Shown piece by piece: positions 1 through 9,510 of a stretch of DNA of 31,788 nt. A model generated the notes under the pieces. That model had not been told where the DNA came from. It ran no database searches and worked only from the letters and a program-made list of their open reading frames with translations. This DNA comes from CAZTVF01 sp964616985. GTDB taxonomy: Bacteria; Planctomycetota; Phycisphaerae; SM23-33. The DNA lies in contig CAZTVF010000062.1 in the NCBI GenBank assembly GCA_964616985.1, forward strand, positions 1 through 31,788, written 5' to 3'. Numbering within the stretch: the first letter of the stretch is position 1; each line of letters begins with the position of its first letter. The translations under genes and the position numbers were made by a program.

Positions 1-255
1 GGCGAAGGCCAGCCCGCCGACGCCGCCGTCGAGGGCGGCCAGACGCTTATCCAGTACGTCGCACGTGGGGTTCATCAGGCGCGAGTAGATGTTGCCGCCC
101 TGCTTGAGGGCGAAGAGGTTGGCGGCGTGGTCGGTGTCGTCAAAGCTGTAGGCGGCCGTGGCGTAGATGGGCACGGCCCGCGCGTGGGTGGCGGGGTCTG
201 GCTCCTGCCCGGCGTGCAGGGCCAGCGTGCCAAACTGAAACTTCGAATCACTCAT
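1..255 (-). CDS. metY: O-acetylhomoserine sulfhydrylase-like PLP enzyme, N-terminal 85 residues (runs off the left edge)
   Basis: The 85 visible residues begin MSDSKFQFGTLALHAGQ and continue with VPIYATAAYSF and NIYSRLMNPT. This is the characteristic N-terminus of the Cys/Met-metabolism PLP enzymes, closest to O-acetylhomoserine (thiol)-lyase MetY. MetY makes homocysteine from O-acetylhomoserine and sulfide in the cytoplasm. The catalytic lysine and the rest of the PLP fold lie outside the window. The start is the ATG at 255, preceded by an AAGGAG ribosome-binding site about six bases upstream. A SAM-I riboswitch in the leader supports a methionine-pathway role. A related cystathionine gamma-synthase or homocysteine synthase cannot be excluded from this fragment. 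Confidence 0.85.
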   Translation of the reverse strand, partial: MSDSKFQFGTLALHAGQEPDPATHARAVPIYATAAYSFDDTDHAANLFALKQGGNIYSRLMNPTCDVLDKRLAALDGGVGGLAFA

Positions 256-310
256 GATGTCTCCTTCTTGGGCTACAGCCCTTGCGGTCGGTGTCGTGCG
301 GCGGCGTTTC

Positions 311-505
311 TTTCACCGCGGCTTCTCATTCACCGCAGAGAACGCAGAGGACGCGGAGAGAAGAAAGAGCAGATAGAAAACAGAGACTCGGAGGTTGGGG
401 AACCTTTGGCAGCGTCCCTGATCCACAACTCCGCTCTGCTTCTTCTTTCTCTATCTTCTCTGCGTTCTCCGCGTTCTCTGCGGTGAAAACCACGCGGCGG
501 TGAAA
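311..505. repeat. Large imperfect inverted repeat (CACCGCAGAG type) inside the metY leader
   Basis: The arm CACCGCAGAGAACGC (331-345) is matched perfectly by its reverse complement at 471-485. Pairing continues imperfectly inwards through purine-rich sequence (346-375 against 440-470) and outwards through TTTCACCGCG near 311-320 against CGGCGGTGAAA near 495-505. The loop is about 70 bases. It sits between the SAM riboswitch and the metY start codon, so it should be transcribed and could form a very long hairpin. CACCGCAGAG-type repeats are, to my knowledge, scattered between genes in various bacteria. Its role here is unknown. Confidence 0.75.
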
Positions 506-610
506 AACCACGCCGCCGGACCAAGCGCGAAGATCCAACCGGGAGGATGTGCGGGTGACTGCCTCGACGGGCGAGGCTCCCGAATTACCCAATCCGCGCT
601 CTGTTGGGCC

Positions 611-717
611 ACATCGGTCCCTTACGGGGCTGGCAGGAGCACCTTATTCCGGCCGGGGCGGCCGGGACAGGTTGCCGTGCGGTCAAAGGGCCAGTACCCT
701 CGCGCACTCTTGATGCC
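611..717 (-). promoter_or_regulatory. SAM-I (S-box) riboswitch aptamer
   Basis: Read on the minus strand it shows the SAM-I landmarks in order: CATCAAGAG, GAGGGTACTGGCCC, CGGCAACC, a GC-rich P3 hairpin (CCGGCCG/CGGCCGG), AAGGTGCTCCTGCCAGC, a small P4 hairpin (CCC-CGTAA-GGG), and the closing strand CCGATG, which pairs with the initial CATC. It lies downstream of a promoter and upstream of metY, so it should make sulfhydrylase expression respond to S-adenosylmethionine. No clear U-tract terminator follows it. A stem GCCTCG-CCCGT-CGAGGC (about 564-580) could be part of the expression platform, which I cannot define. Confidence 0.93.
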
Positions 718-723
718 GAATAA

Positions 724-752
724 AGATTACGCCCCCCGCCGTGAACCGTCAA
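724..752 (-). promoter_or_regulatory. Sigma70-type promoter for the SAM riboswitch/metY transcript
   Basis: On the minus strand TTGACG (752-747) is followed by a 17-base spacer and TAATCT (729-724). Transcription would begin a few bases before the riboswitch P1 strand. Position and spacing fit very well. Confidence 0.8.
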
Positions 753-753
753 G

Positions 754-786
754 AAAAAACCCGCAATCGCGCGGTGGCGCCGCGGG
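754..786 (-). terminator. Possible rho-independent terminator, minus strand
   Basis: On the minus strand a GC-rich hairpin closed by CCCGC/GCGGG (786-782 with 764-760) is followed directly by six T residues (759-754). It lies just upstream of the metY promoter and downstream of the efflux operon, so it would isolate the two units. The inner part of the stem is irregular. Confidence 0.5.
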
Positions 787-835
787 TCTGCTTCCGATGC
801 CCCTGCATTCCAGAGCCCGCCGGCGATGGTCGCGC

Positions 836-977
836 TGAGAAGCAGCGAACAGCGGAACTCCGAACACCGAACCGCAGAACCCCGAAGGGAAAGACCCGCG
901 ATCCATGGCCTTTCACTTCAATATTCGAAATTCCTTGTTCTGCGGTTCTGCGGTTCGCTGCTTCTTCCCGCCCCGAG
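836..977. repeat. Dispersed palindromic repeat B, copy 1
   Basis: The right half (about 911-970) contains CTTTCACTTCAATATTCGA, ATTCCTTGTTCTGCGG and TTCGCTGCTTCTTCCCG, and recurs at 22250-22332. The left half (836-885) contains GAGAAGCAGCGAAC, which is complementary to part of the right half, so the whole can fold into an imperfect long hairpin. It is noncoding and sits between the metY unit and the efflux operon. Confidence 0.75.
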
Positions 978-1013
978 CGCATAGACCGTCATGATGAATG
1001 GGGCACGCGGGAT

Positions 1014-1033
1014 GGTGGGCATGCCTGCCCACC
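1014..1033. repeat. GGTGGGCA/TGCCCACC hairpin after the efflux operon
   Basis: A perfect 8-bp palindrome with a 4-base loop, about 20 bases beyond the permease stop codon. It could help end the operon mRNA, but there is no T-run. It may instead be a dispersed palindrome. Confidence 0.5.
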
Positions 1034-1051
1034 CTACGCGGCAGCGTTGTA

Positions 1052-2316
1052 TCACTCGTGGCGGAGGGCGTCGATGGGGTCCAGGCGGGCGGCGCGGAGC
1101 GCGGGATAGAGGCCGCTGACGAGGCCGACGGCGACGGCCATGACGAAGGGCAGCAGCAGCGTCTCGGGCGTGACGATCGTTTTGAATTTCAGCGTGGCCT
1201 CGACCACCCAGGGCACGAGCATGCCGATGGCGATGCCCAGCAGCCCGCCCACCGTGGTCAGCGCCACCGACTCGACGAGGAACTGCGTGACGATGTCGCG
1301 CCGCTTGGCCCCCAGGGCGCGGCGGATGCCGATCTCCCGCGTCCGCTCGGTCACCGTCGCCAGCATGATGTTCATGATGCCGATGCCGCCCACCACCAGC
1401 GACACCAGGGCGATGGCCAGCAGCACGTAGCTCCAGATTTCCATCTGGCGTTTCTTCTGCTCGATCTCTTCCAGCGGCACGGTGATCTGGTAGTCGGCCT
1501 TGCCGTGCTTGCGCTGCAGCAGGCTGCGGGCGACGGTCGCGCCGTCGAGCACGCCCTGCTCGTCGCCCATCTGGAGAATCACCTGGCTGATCTCGACGCT
1601 CTCGACGCTCTGCGAGCCCTGAGAGAACATCACCGACAGCGCTCCGAACCGCATCCGTTCGGTGGTGGCGGGCATGAGGACATAGTGGCCGATGTCGCTG
1701 GGGCCGCCGCCCAGCTTCTGCGGCAGGCGCGCCAGCACGCCCACGATCACAAACGGCTGGCCGGTCAGGCGGACCGTCTGGCCCAGGGCGCTGCGGGCGC
1801 CGAACAGCGACTGCGCCAGCGACTCGGTCACCACGCAATGGGCCGCGCGGCGGAGCATGTCCGACGGCGTGAGGAAGCGGCCGGCGACGATCTTCACGCG
1901 GGCCACGTCGGCGTACAGGGGCTCGGTGGCGATGACCGTCACCGGCATGTCGCGGTCGCCGCCGGCGTATGCGAGCTTGCCCGTGGTGTGGGCCGTCACG
2001 CATCGCCGCACGCCCGGCACGTTGCTCCGCAGCGCCGCCACGTCCTCGTCCGTCAGCCCGTACGTCAAGGCGCCGAAGCTCCGGCTGCCGGCCGCATCGT
2101 CGGGCGGCTTGACCGAGCTGATGATGATGTTGTCGCTCCCCAGCCGCCGCAGGGCCAGCTGCGATTCGTAGCTGGCGCCCTGGCTGATGGCGAGCATGGC
2201 GATCACGCTCCAGACGCCGAAGATGATGCCCAGCGCCGTCAGGATCGACCGCACCTTGTGCACGGTGAGGCTGTAGAGCCCCAGGCGGATGATGTCGGCG
2301 GTTTTGAAGATCGCCT

Positions 2317-2320
<4 letters not shown>
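1052..2320 (-). CDS. MacB-type ABC transporter permease (FtsX domain)
   Basis: This 422-residue inner-membrane protein is the permease of a tripartite ABC efflux or lipoprotein-extrusion system. TM1 is at about residues 27-47 (LTALGIIFGVWSVIAMLAI). A large periplasmic MacB_PCD domain follows (about 50-285), then three C-terminal helices (about 295-318, 345-370, 385-405). The FtsX signatures TREIGIRRALGAKRRDI and GLYPALRAARLDPIDALR are present. Its ATG overlaps the stop codon of the ATPase gene by four bases, indicating translational coupling. It is the last gene of the operon. The substrate cannot be read from sequence. Macrolides are only the historical substrate of MacB, and peptides, lipids or other hydrophobic molecules are equally possible. 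Confidence 0.92.
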
Positions 2321-3014
<694 letters not shown>

Positions 3015-3018
<4 letters not shown>

Positions 3019-4685
3019 CCGCGCGGCTCCCGCGGCCGCCCGCTGCGGGAGGGCGCGCCGGCGCCACCGGCGCCGTTGCCGCTGCCGCCGCCCTGGGCCT
3101 TGCCGCCCGTCATGACCGGCGAATTCGCGTCGCCGCCGCCCTCGGAATCCTGCGGGGCCGCCAGCAGCACCGTCTCGTGCAGGTTGAGGCCCTCGCAGAT
3201 CTCGACGCGTTCCTTGTTCATGCGGCCGATCTTCACCGGCACGCGGCAGCTCTTCTCGCCGTCGACGCGGTAGCAGTACGTCTGCTCCTGCTCGGTGAAG
3301 ACGGCGGCGATGGGCACCTGCACAACGTCGGACAGGCGGGCGAGCTCCAGTTCCACCTGGGCGTTCATGTTGGGCTTGAGACCCTCGACGGACTCATCGA
3401 GCTTCACCGATACGTTGAAGAACTTGACGTTGGGGTTCAGCCACGGGTTCTGGCGGTCGGGCATGGGCGCGACCTTCAGCACCGTGCCCGTCAGGGGCTT
3501 GTCCTGCATGGCGTCGAGCTTGACGTAGGCCTTCAGGCCGGGCTTGACCTGCGAGTAGCACGCCTCGGAGACCTTGGTCTGCACGGCCAGCGTGGTCAGG
3601 TCGGGGATGATGATGACCTGCTGGCGCGGGGTGACCTTCTCGCCCACCTGCACCACCACGTTGGATTGCCGCCACGGGCTGCTGGCCGTGTCGTAGACCA
3701 CCAGGCCCGCCTCCTCGCCCCGCACGACGAGCTTGGTTTCCTGCTCCTTCATCTTGTCCATGCGGGTCTGCTGCATGTCCAGGGTGATCTTCTTGGTCCG
3801 CTCGAGATCCTCGGCCACGAGCACCTGCGTCTTCTGCTCGACCGTGGCCCGCTCGAGGTTCAGCCGCGAGTCATCCACGGCGGACCTGAGCTTTCGCCGC
3901 TCGCGCGGGTCGTCGTACTTGATCAGCATTGCCAGTGTGGACTGCGCCTTCTTTACCGCCTGCTGGAGGCTCTGGACTTCCAGCGTGTCGGCCTCGATCT
4001 CGTTCTGGCTGTAGGGCGTCTGGAGTTCGGGCACCCGGTTGGCCTTCTTCTTGAATTCGAGCTTGTCCTCCGACAGCTTCAGCCGCCGCTGGGCCAGGGC
4101 GACCTCGCTCTCGGCGTCGCTCTTCTTGACCTCCCACTCGGCCTCCTGGTAGCGGGTAAGGGCGTTGTTGGCCTCCACCAGGGCCTGCTCGGCCTTGAGG
4201 ACGTTGTTGGCCATTTCCTTCTTCTTGAGCTCGAGGTTCTCGCGGGCCTGCGTGTGGTCGTTGCGGGCCATCGTCAGGGTGATCTCCTGCTGCACGATGG
4301 AGTCCATCAGCTCCTTGCACTCGAAGCGGATGATGACGTCGTCCTTGCCGACGACCGTGCCGTCGGGGACGACCTCCTTGATGACCACCGGCGTGTCCAG
4401 TTCGTTGGAGATGACCTTGTTGCGGTCGGCCTTGAGCTCGCCCGACTCCACGATCGTCACGACGAGGTCTTCCTTGGTCACCTGCGCGGTGAGGTTGGCG
4501 TTGACGTTCTTGGCCGGGCGGGCGGCGGCGGCGTACACCCACCGGCCGACGACGATCGCCGCCACCAGCACTGCCGCCGTCATCCACACGCGCCGCTTCT
4601 TCAGCAGGCCCACGATTTTACTCAGGTTTGACATAGGGGTATCGTTTCTGGATCCGCTCGAAGCGGAAGCTTTCGGTTCGCTCAT
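3015..4685 (-). CDS. Periplasmic membrane-fusion (HlyD/MacA-type) protein of a tripartite efflux pump
   Basis: This 556-residue adaptor links the inner-membrane pump to the TolC-like channel. It has one N-terminal TM helix (about 34-54), then a lipoyl/barrel segment with VKEVVPDGTVVGKDDVII. A long Lys/Glu-rich coiled-coil hairpin (about 130-310) follows, then a return barrel (VVYDTASSPWRQSNVVVQVG) and a C-terminal beta domain. The Gly-rich tail (GGGSGNGAGGAGAPSRSG) is unusual. Two starts are possible: the ATG at 4685, overlapping tolC by 68 bases, or the ATG at 4634, 17 residues later, which keeps the TM helix and has a 17-base overlap. Neither has a strong ribosome-binding site. At about 550 residues it is longer than a standard MacA (about 370). 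Confidence 0.9.
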
Positions 4686-6321
4686 GCACGCTGCCTCGCT
4701 CGTCCACGCGGACCATGCCCAGGCGGGCCAGGAAGGTCAGCCGCGTGGTCGTGTAACTGATCAACGCCGAGACCAGCCCGTTCTTGGCCGTTCGCAGGGC
4801 TTCCTCGGCTTCCAGCACGTCGCGCGCCGACAGCAGGCCGCTCTGCTGCTGCAGGCTGGCCAGGCGCGTGCGGCGCATCGCGATCTCCACGTTCCGCTGC
4901 TGCAGTTCGTAGCTCTTGCGCGACTGCACCATCGCGCGGTACGCCTGGCGAACCTCCAGCCGCACCGTGTCGATGAACTCCGTGTAATCGCGATGGGCCC
5001 TGTCGGCGGCAATCAGCGCATTGCGGTACGCGTCCCGGTTGACCGTCTGGTCCAGCGCGTAGTTGAACACCACGCCGGCACTGCGAGTATGCCTGTCGAA
5101 CCGCACGTCGTAGAAGTCGCGCTGGCCCTGGTTCCGGGCCGAGATGCCGACGGTCAGGTCCAGCTGCGGCAGGAAATTGTTGATCGCGATCTCCACGTTG
5201 CGGTCCGCGTCCCGAACCTTCGCGCCCTGCGTCAGCACGTCAGGTCGCGTGGACAGGGCGACCCCGATGGCAGCCTCTTCCTCGAACGGGATGTCCCGGG
5301 GGCCCGCCTGCCGCAGCGCCTCCAGTTCGCGGTCGTCCAGCGTGACGTCGGCCGAGATCGGCAGCCCCATCGTGAGCTTGAAGCGGTCCAGGTCGTCCTG
5401 ATATTTCTGCTGACTCTGCTGGAAGCGCACCTCGGCGTCGACGACATTCTGCTCGGCCTGGTCCAGTTCGACGCGCGACCGCCCGCCCTGCTCGACCTGC
5501 AGCCGCGTCAGGGCGACGGTCCGCTTGAGCCGCTCGATGTTGATCCGCTCGTTCTCCAGTTGGTCGCGCTGCTGCAGCACGCCGTAGTAGCGCGAGACGA
5601 TGTCGGTGGCGAAGGTCTGCGTGAAGCGCTCATACTCGTACACGCTGAAGATGAAATCCCGCTGCAGGCGGTAGGTGGCCTCGTAGGCCAGGCCGTTCCA
5701 CGCGCCCTTGAGCAGCGGCTGGGTGAAGTTCGCCGCCACCGAGCTGCCTATGGTCGTGCCCTCCCCGCCGAGCATGTCGGTGGCCAGGCTGACGGCCGAG
5801 GCGAGTGTGAACACCCCGCCGTCGGCGAGGCGCTGCGTGAGGGTGGGTTCGACGGCCGCGGCGCCTTCGTTCGTCTCGCCGCCCTTGTTGACCTCGGTCC
5901 GCTCCGCGGCGCCCGTCACGTCGCCGCCCAGCGCGGGGTAATCCCACGATCGTCGCGAACTGGCCACCGCCAGGGCGGCCGAGTAGAGGTCTTCCTTGCG
6001 GGTCTGAAAGCTGCGGCTGTTGCGGAAGGCGACCTCGAGGCACTCGGCCAGCGTGAGCGGCTGGGGGTTGCCCTTGCCGATGGTGATGGTCTTGGCGCCC
6101 AGCGAAATCGCCGACGCCGGGCCGCCGGCCGTCAGCGGATCGTAGCCGACGGAGAAGGCGCGTTCGTCGCTGAGGGAGAGCCCCCGCCCGCGGGCAAGGG
6201 ATTCTTGCGCTGCGGCATCCGCCTGCTGGGCATACTGCGATGGCGAACAGCCCGCCAGATACGCCGCGGCCAATGCAACCGCAGCCCAGGCGGCAGGGCG
6301 AGATATACGGAGTCCTGTCAC
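4618..6321 (-). CDS. TolC-family outer-membrane efflux lipoprotein
   Basis: This 567-residue protein is the first gene of the efflux operon. It has a lipoprotein signal peptide with lipobox LAGC (Cys25) and two outer-membrane efflux repeats with the usual alternation of amphipathic helices, for example LTLAECLEVAFRNSRSF and IALVSTRPDVL-like segments. It should trimerise into the exit channel. The start is GTG at 6321 with a GAGG site about seven bases upstream. The 3' end overlaps the membrane-fusion gene. A lipid-anchored TolC homologue resembles the NodT/OprM branch. Confidence 0.9.
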   Translation of the reverse strand: MTGLRISRPAAWAAVALAAAYLAGCSPSQYAQQADAAAQESLARGRGLSLSDERAFSVGYDPLTAGGPASAISLGAKTITIGKGNPQPLTLAECLEVAFRNSRSFQTRKEDLYSAALAVASSRRSWDYPALGGDVTGAAERTEVNKGGETNEGAAAVEPTLTQRLADGGVFTLASAVSLATDMLGGEGTTIGSSVAANFTQPLLKGAWNGLAYEATYRLQRDFIFSVYEYERFTQTFATDIVSRYYGVLQQRDQLENERINIERLKRTVALTRLQVEQGGRSRVELDQAEQNVVDAEVRFQQSQQKYQDDLDRFKLTMGLPISADVTLDDRELEALRQAGPRDIPFEEEAAIGVALSTRPDVLTQGAKVRDADRNVEIAINNFLPQLDLTVGISARNQGQRDFYDVRFDRHTRSAGVVFNYALDQTVNRDAYRNALIAADRAHRDYTEFIDTVRLEVRQAYRAMVQSRKSYELQQRNVEIAMRRTRLASLQQQSGLLSARDVLEAEEALRTAKNGLVSALISYTTTRLTFLARLGMVRVDERGSVHERTESFRFERIQKRYPYVKPE

Positions 6322-6504
6322 GGCCAGCCTCTTTCGCTGATTGGGCGGGAAATTACACGGTGGGACTGCAAGGGTAAGACCCGCGGCCGAATCCGTTCCG
6401 CCTCAATCACTATACAGAAGACGCACAGCCCGGCCAATCGTTACGCAGCCAGGCGGGCGCCTTCTTGTCTTATCAACCCCACATCGCGGCCGAAGTTGTG
6501 CGGC

Positions 6505-7377
6505 TTAATCTTCTTCGATGTATTTTCGGCTCATCAGGAAAGTGATCCGGTCGTGGATCTCGGCCTTGAGCGAGGCCTTGAGGATCTTGCGGGCCTCGGC
6601 CATGTTGGTGCGGCGGGTGACGTGCACGATGACGATGTGCTCGTTCCTCATGCCCTCCAGCACCTCCGGCAGGTCGATGACGTGCAGGTGTTTGCCCGCG
6701 CGGGCCCGCTGCACGTGGTCGGGGTCGAAGAACGTGCACTCGATCAGCAGCACCTTGGCGTCGCGCACGTGCGGCAGGCTGGAATAGTTCGCCTTGGCCG
6801 TGTCCCCCAGGTACGCCACCAGCGGCACCTCGATGCGGTTGGTGATCTCGACGCCCTTCTTCTTGAGCTCGACGATCTCGGGGCCCGACAGCCCGTCGAA
6901 TTCCGCCTTGAGCTTTTGGCGCACGTCCACCAGCGAAAACCCGATGGCCGCGTTGATGTGCCGCACCGCGAATGCCTTGGCCAGCAGGCCCCGGCGGATC
7001 TCGTAGTCGTCGCCCGCGCGCATGCCCACGAACCGCGCCGGCGGGATGTGCCCTTCCACCGACCCCCAGGCCGACATGAGATTCTCCAGCGGCCGCACCA
7101 ACTCAGCCGGCACCAGGGCCGTGCCCAGGGGCGTGCCTTGGAAATCGCGCTGGGCGAAATAGTATGGCAGCCCGGCCGCGTGATCCATGTGCCCGTGGCT
7201 GAGCAGGACGTGATTGACCGTCATGGCCTCGCGGGGACATTTGCCGATGTCGAAAACGCAGTCGAGCTCGGGCACGACGATGACCGACTCCTCGCCCGCG
7301 ACGCTGTATCCCGCCAGCGTGAAGCCCGACAGCTCCAGCTGCGACAATTTGTAACCACGAATGAGCATGGGCGGCAT
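6505..7377 (-). CDS. Metallo-beta-lactamase-fold hydrolase, ribonuclease Z-like
   Basis: About 290 residues with the zinc motif HGHMDH (61-66 from the ATG at 7377), preceded by VNHVLLS and followed by GLPYYFAQRDFQG. Later residues include LGDT (second metal region) and HVTRRTN near the C-terminus. The layout resembles RNase Z / ElaC-type phosphodiesterases, which mature tRNA 3' ends, but the short sequence LIECTFFD and divergent spacing leave other phosphodiester substrates possible. No good ribosome-binding site separates the starts at 7377, 7368 (MLIRGYKL) and an upstream TTG at 7404. It is alone on its strand, about 180 bases downstream of the efflux operon's first gene. Confidence 0.8.
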   Translation of the reverse strand: MPPMLIRGYKLSQLELSGFTLAGYSVAGEESVIVVPELDCVFDIGKCPREAMTVNHVLLSHGHMDHAAGLPYYFAQRDFQGTPLGTALVPAELVRPLENLMSAWGSVEGHIPPARFVGMRAGDDYEIRRGLLAKAFAVRHINAAIGFSLVDVRQKLKAEFDGLSGPEIVELKKKGVEITNRIEVPLVAYLGDTAKANYSSLPHVRDAKVLLIECTFFDPDHVQRARAGKHLHVIDLPEVLEGMRNEHIVIVHVTRRTNMAEARKILKASLKAEIHDRITFLMSRKYIEED

Positions 7378-7511
7378 GGTATGGGCGGGCAGGATGAGAA
7401 TCAAGGCAGGAACCGCGACCTTCCGAACGCCGGCCCACTGCGTGGGTCGGTCCTCCAGACTGGCGATTCTTCCGGCGCCTCGGCATCGCCCCGTGTCATG
7501 CTCGATCCGAC

Positions 7512-7568
7512 TCCACCCTCACGCGGGCCTGCGGCCCGACCTCTCCCTGTAGGTAGAGGGGTTGGAGG
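7512..7568. repeat. Palindromic repeat G, copy 1
   Basis: Contains CCACCCTCACG, the hairpin CGGGCC-TGC-GGCCCG (7524-7538) and ACCTCTCCCTGTAGGTAGAGGG. Read on the other strand it has the order AGGGAGAGG, second hairpin, GTGAGGG. The same order is seen at 20900-20950 with a different second hairpin. It is noncoding and upstream of the GH20 promoter. Confidence 0.6.
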
Positions 7569-7588
7569 GCCACAAACGGGGATCACGA

Positions 7589-7597
7589 TGGTATAAT
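7589..7597 (+). promoter_or_regulatory. Extended -10 promoter for the GH20 gene
   Basis: TGGTATAAT is a perfect TATAAT preceded by the extended-10 TGn. The best -35 at 17 bp (GCCACA, near 7569) is weak, as is usual for extended -10 promoters. The start codon lies 30 bases downstream. Confidence 0.6.
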
Positions 7598-7626
7598 CCC
7601 GCACTTCACCTACATGGAGAAACACT

Positions 7627-9498
7627 ATGAAGCTGGCCTTCCTTCCCGAGCCGCACAAGATTCGCCTCGCCCCCAAGCCCTTCCGCATCCCCGCCAGCGG
7701 CGAGATCGGCATCTGCTGCCAGGAACTCTATCCTGCGGCCCAGCGGGCGCGCGAGCTGTTCGCCGGCTACGCGATCCACGCCTCGGCGCCGGGCGTGAAG
7801 GACACGGTCCGCCTGGCCCTGGTCGAGGGGCTGGCGAGGGACGGCTACAAGCTGACGGTGTCGCCCGCGGGCGTGGCGATCGTGGGCGACTCTCCCGCCG
7901 CCATCGAGTACGCGTTGGCCACGCTGCAGCAGGCGGCGGCCCAGTCGCCGCGCGGCACGCTGCCGGCGATGGAGATCGAGGACCGGCCCGACTTCCAGGA
8001 CCGCGGCGTGTACTACGACGTCTGCCGCGGCCGCGTGCCCAAGCTCGAGTCGATCTTCCAGCAGGTCGACCTGCTCGCCCGCCACAAGATCAACCATTAC
8101 CAGCTCTACATCGAGCACACGTTCCACTTCCGCGGCCACGGGGACATCGGCAAGGGCGCCTCGCCGCTGGAGGCCGAGGACATCCTCAAGCTCGACGCCT
8201 ACTGCCGCCAGCGCCACGTGGAGCTCGTGCCCTCGCTGGCGTCGTTCGGGCACCTGTCCACCGTGCTGCACCTGCCGCAGTACCGCCACCTGGCCGAGGA
8301 CTGGGGCATCGGCAAGTATGTAGCTCCGGACATGGATAAGAACTGGAAGCTGGTGGGCTGGTCGCTCTCCCCGGCCAACCCCAAGGTGTACGAGTGGCTG
8401 GACTCGCTGTTCGCGGAGTTCCTGCCCCTGTTCACGTCCGACCGTTTCAACGTGTGCTGCGACGAGACGTGGGACCTGGGCGCGGGCCAGACCTACGAGC
8501 TCTGCCAGAAGCTCGGCAAGGGCCGCGTGTACCTCAACCACATTATCAAGCTCAGCGAGATCGCCGCGCGGTACGGCAAGCGGATCATGTTCTGGGGCGA
8601 CATCATCCGCAAGTACCCCGAGTTGATCAACGACATCCCCAAGAACGTGACCGTGCTGGACTGGGGCTACGGCTACAACCACCCCTTCGACGCACTGGCC
8701 GATTTCAAGAAGGCGGGCCTGGAGTTCTACGCCTGCCCCGGCACCAGTTCGTGGGTGTCGCTGTTCCCGCGTCTGCACGAGGCGACGGCCAACATCGCGG
8801 GCTTCGCGGCGGCCGGCAAGGCCAACGGCGCCCGGGGCCTGTTGAACACCGACTGGGGCGACGGCGGCCATTACAACTTCATGGAGTTCTCATGGCACGG
8901 CTACCTGTTCGGCGCCGAGCAGGCGTGGAACGTCGATGCCGATCCGTCCACGTTCACGTCGCGGTTCTGCAAGCTCTTCCTGGGCGACGGCAGCGGCAAG
9001 CTCGCCAAGGCCGTGGATGAACTGGGCGACATCGCGCACATCCAGTTCAGCCGCTACTACCAGAGCATCTGGCAGCACCTGCTGTTCGCCTCGCCGGACG
9101 ATGAGTTGTTCCGCATCGGTTTTGAGTGGGGCCACCTCCGCACGGGCGGCAAGATCGGGCGCGTGCAGTACACGCTGGACGCGAAGTTTGCCCGCAAGAT
9201 CGTGCAGCGACTCGCCGCGGTGCGTCAGATCATCGCCCAGACTGCCAAGGCGCCGGTGGCGGACCCCCATGGCGTGCTGGAATACTGGCTGTTCGCCATC
9301 GACACGATGGCGGTAGCGGCGCGGAAGCTGGCGGCGTTCGGTCTCGGCGGCCAGGACACGCCCGCCATCCGCAAGGCGATCAAGAAGGATCAGGCGGCCC
9401 TGCAGAAGCGTTTCGCCAAGTTGTGGCGGGCACGCAATCGCGAGTCGGAGATCCGCCAGACGCTCGATCGTTACGCCAAGGCCATCGCCTCGCTGTGA
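7627..9498 (+). CDS. Glycoside hydrolase family 20 beta-N-acetylhexosaminidase-like protein
   Basis: This 623-residue protein should remove terminal GlcNAc or GalNAc residues. An N-terminal GH20b-like domain (about 1-115) precedes the TIM barrel, which starts with DFQDRGVYYDVCRGRVPKLE (about 122-141). The Asp279-Glu280 pair in CCDETWDLG is the GH20 substrate-assisted catalytic pair. The C-terminal 200 residues are helical and not assigned. No signal peptide is visible, so it is probably cytoplasmic and acts on imported oligosaccharides. The ATG at 7627 has GGAG about nine bases upstream. It converges with the acyltransferase gene 12 bp away. Confidence 0.85.
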   Translation: MKLAFLPEPHKIRLAPKPFRIPASGEIGICCQELYPAAQRARELFAGYAIHASAPGVKDTVRLALVEGLARDGYKLTVSPAGVAIVGDSPAAIEYALATLQQAAAQSPRGTLPAMEIEDRPDFQDRGVYYDVCRGRVPKLESIFQQVDLLARHKINHYQLYIEHTFHFRGHGDIGKGASPLEAEDILKLDAYCRQRHVELVPSLASFGHLSTVLHLPQYRHLAEDWGIGKYVAPDMDKNWKLVGWSLSPANPKVYEWLDSLFAEFLPLFTSDRFNVCCDETWDLGAGQTYELCQKLGKGRVYLNHIIKLSEIAARYGKRIMFWGDIIRKYPELINDIPKNVTVLDWGYGYNHPFDALADFKKAGLEFYACPGTSSWVSLFPRLHEATANIAGFAAAGKANGARGLLNTDWGDGGHYNFMEFSWHGYLFGAEQAWNVDADPSTFTSRFCKLFLGDGSGKLAKAVDELGDIAHIQFSRYYQSIWQHLLFASPDDELFRIGFEWGHLRTGGKIGRVQYTLDAKFARKIVQRLAAVRQIIAQTAKAPVADPHGVLEYWLFAIDTMAVAARKLAAFGLGGQDTPAIRKAIKKDQAALQKRFAKLWRARNRESEIRQTLDRYAKAIASL

Positions 9499-9510
9499 CG
9501 GGAGGCCCCG

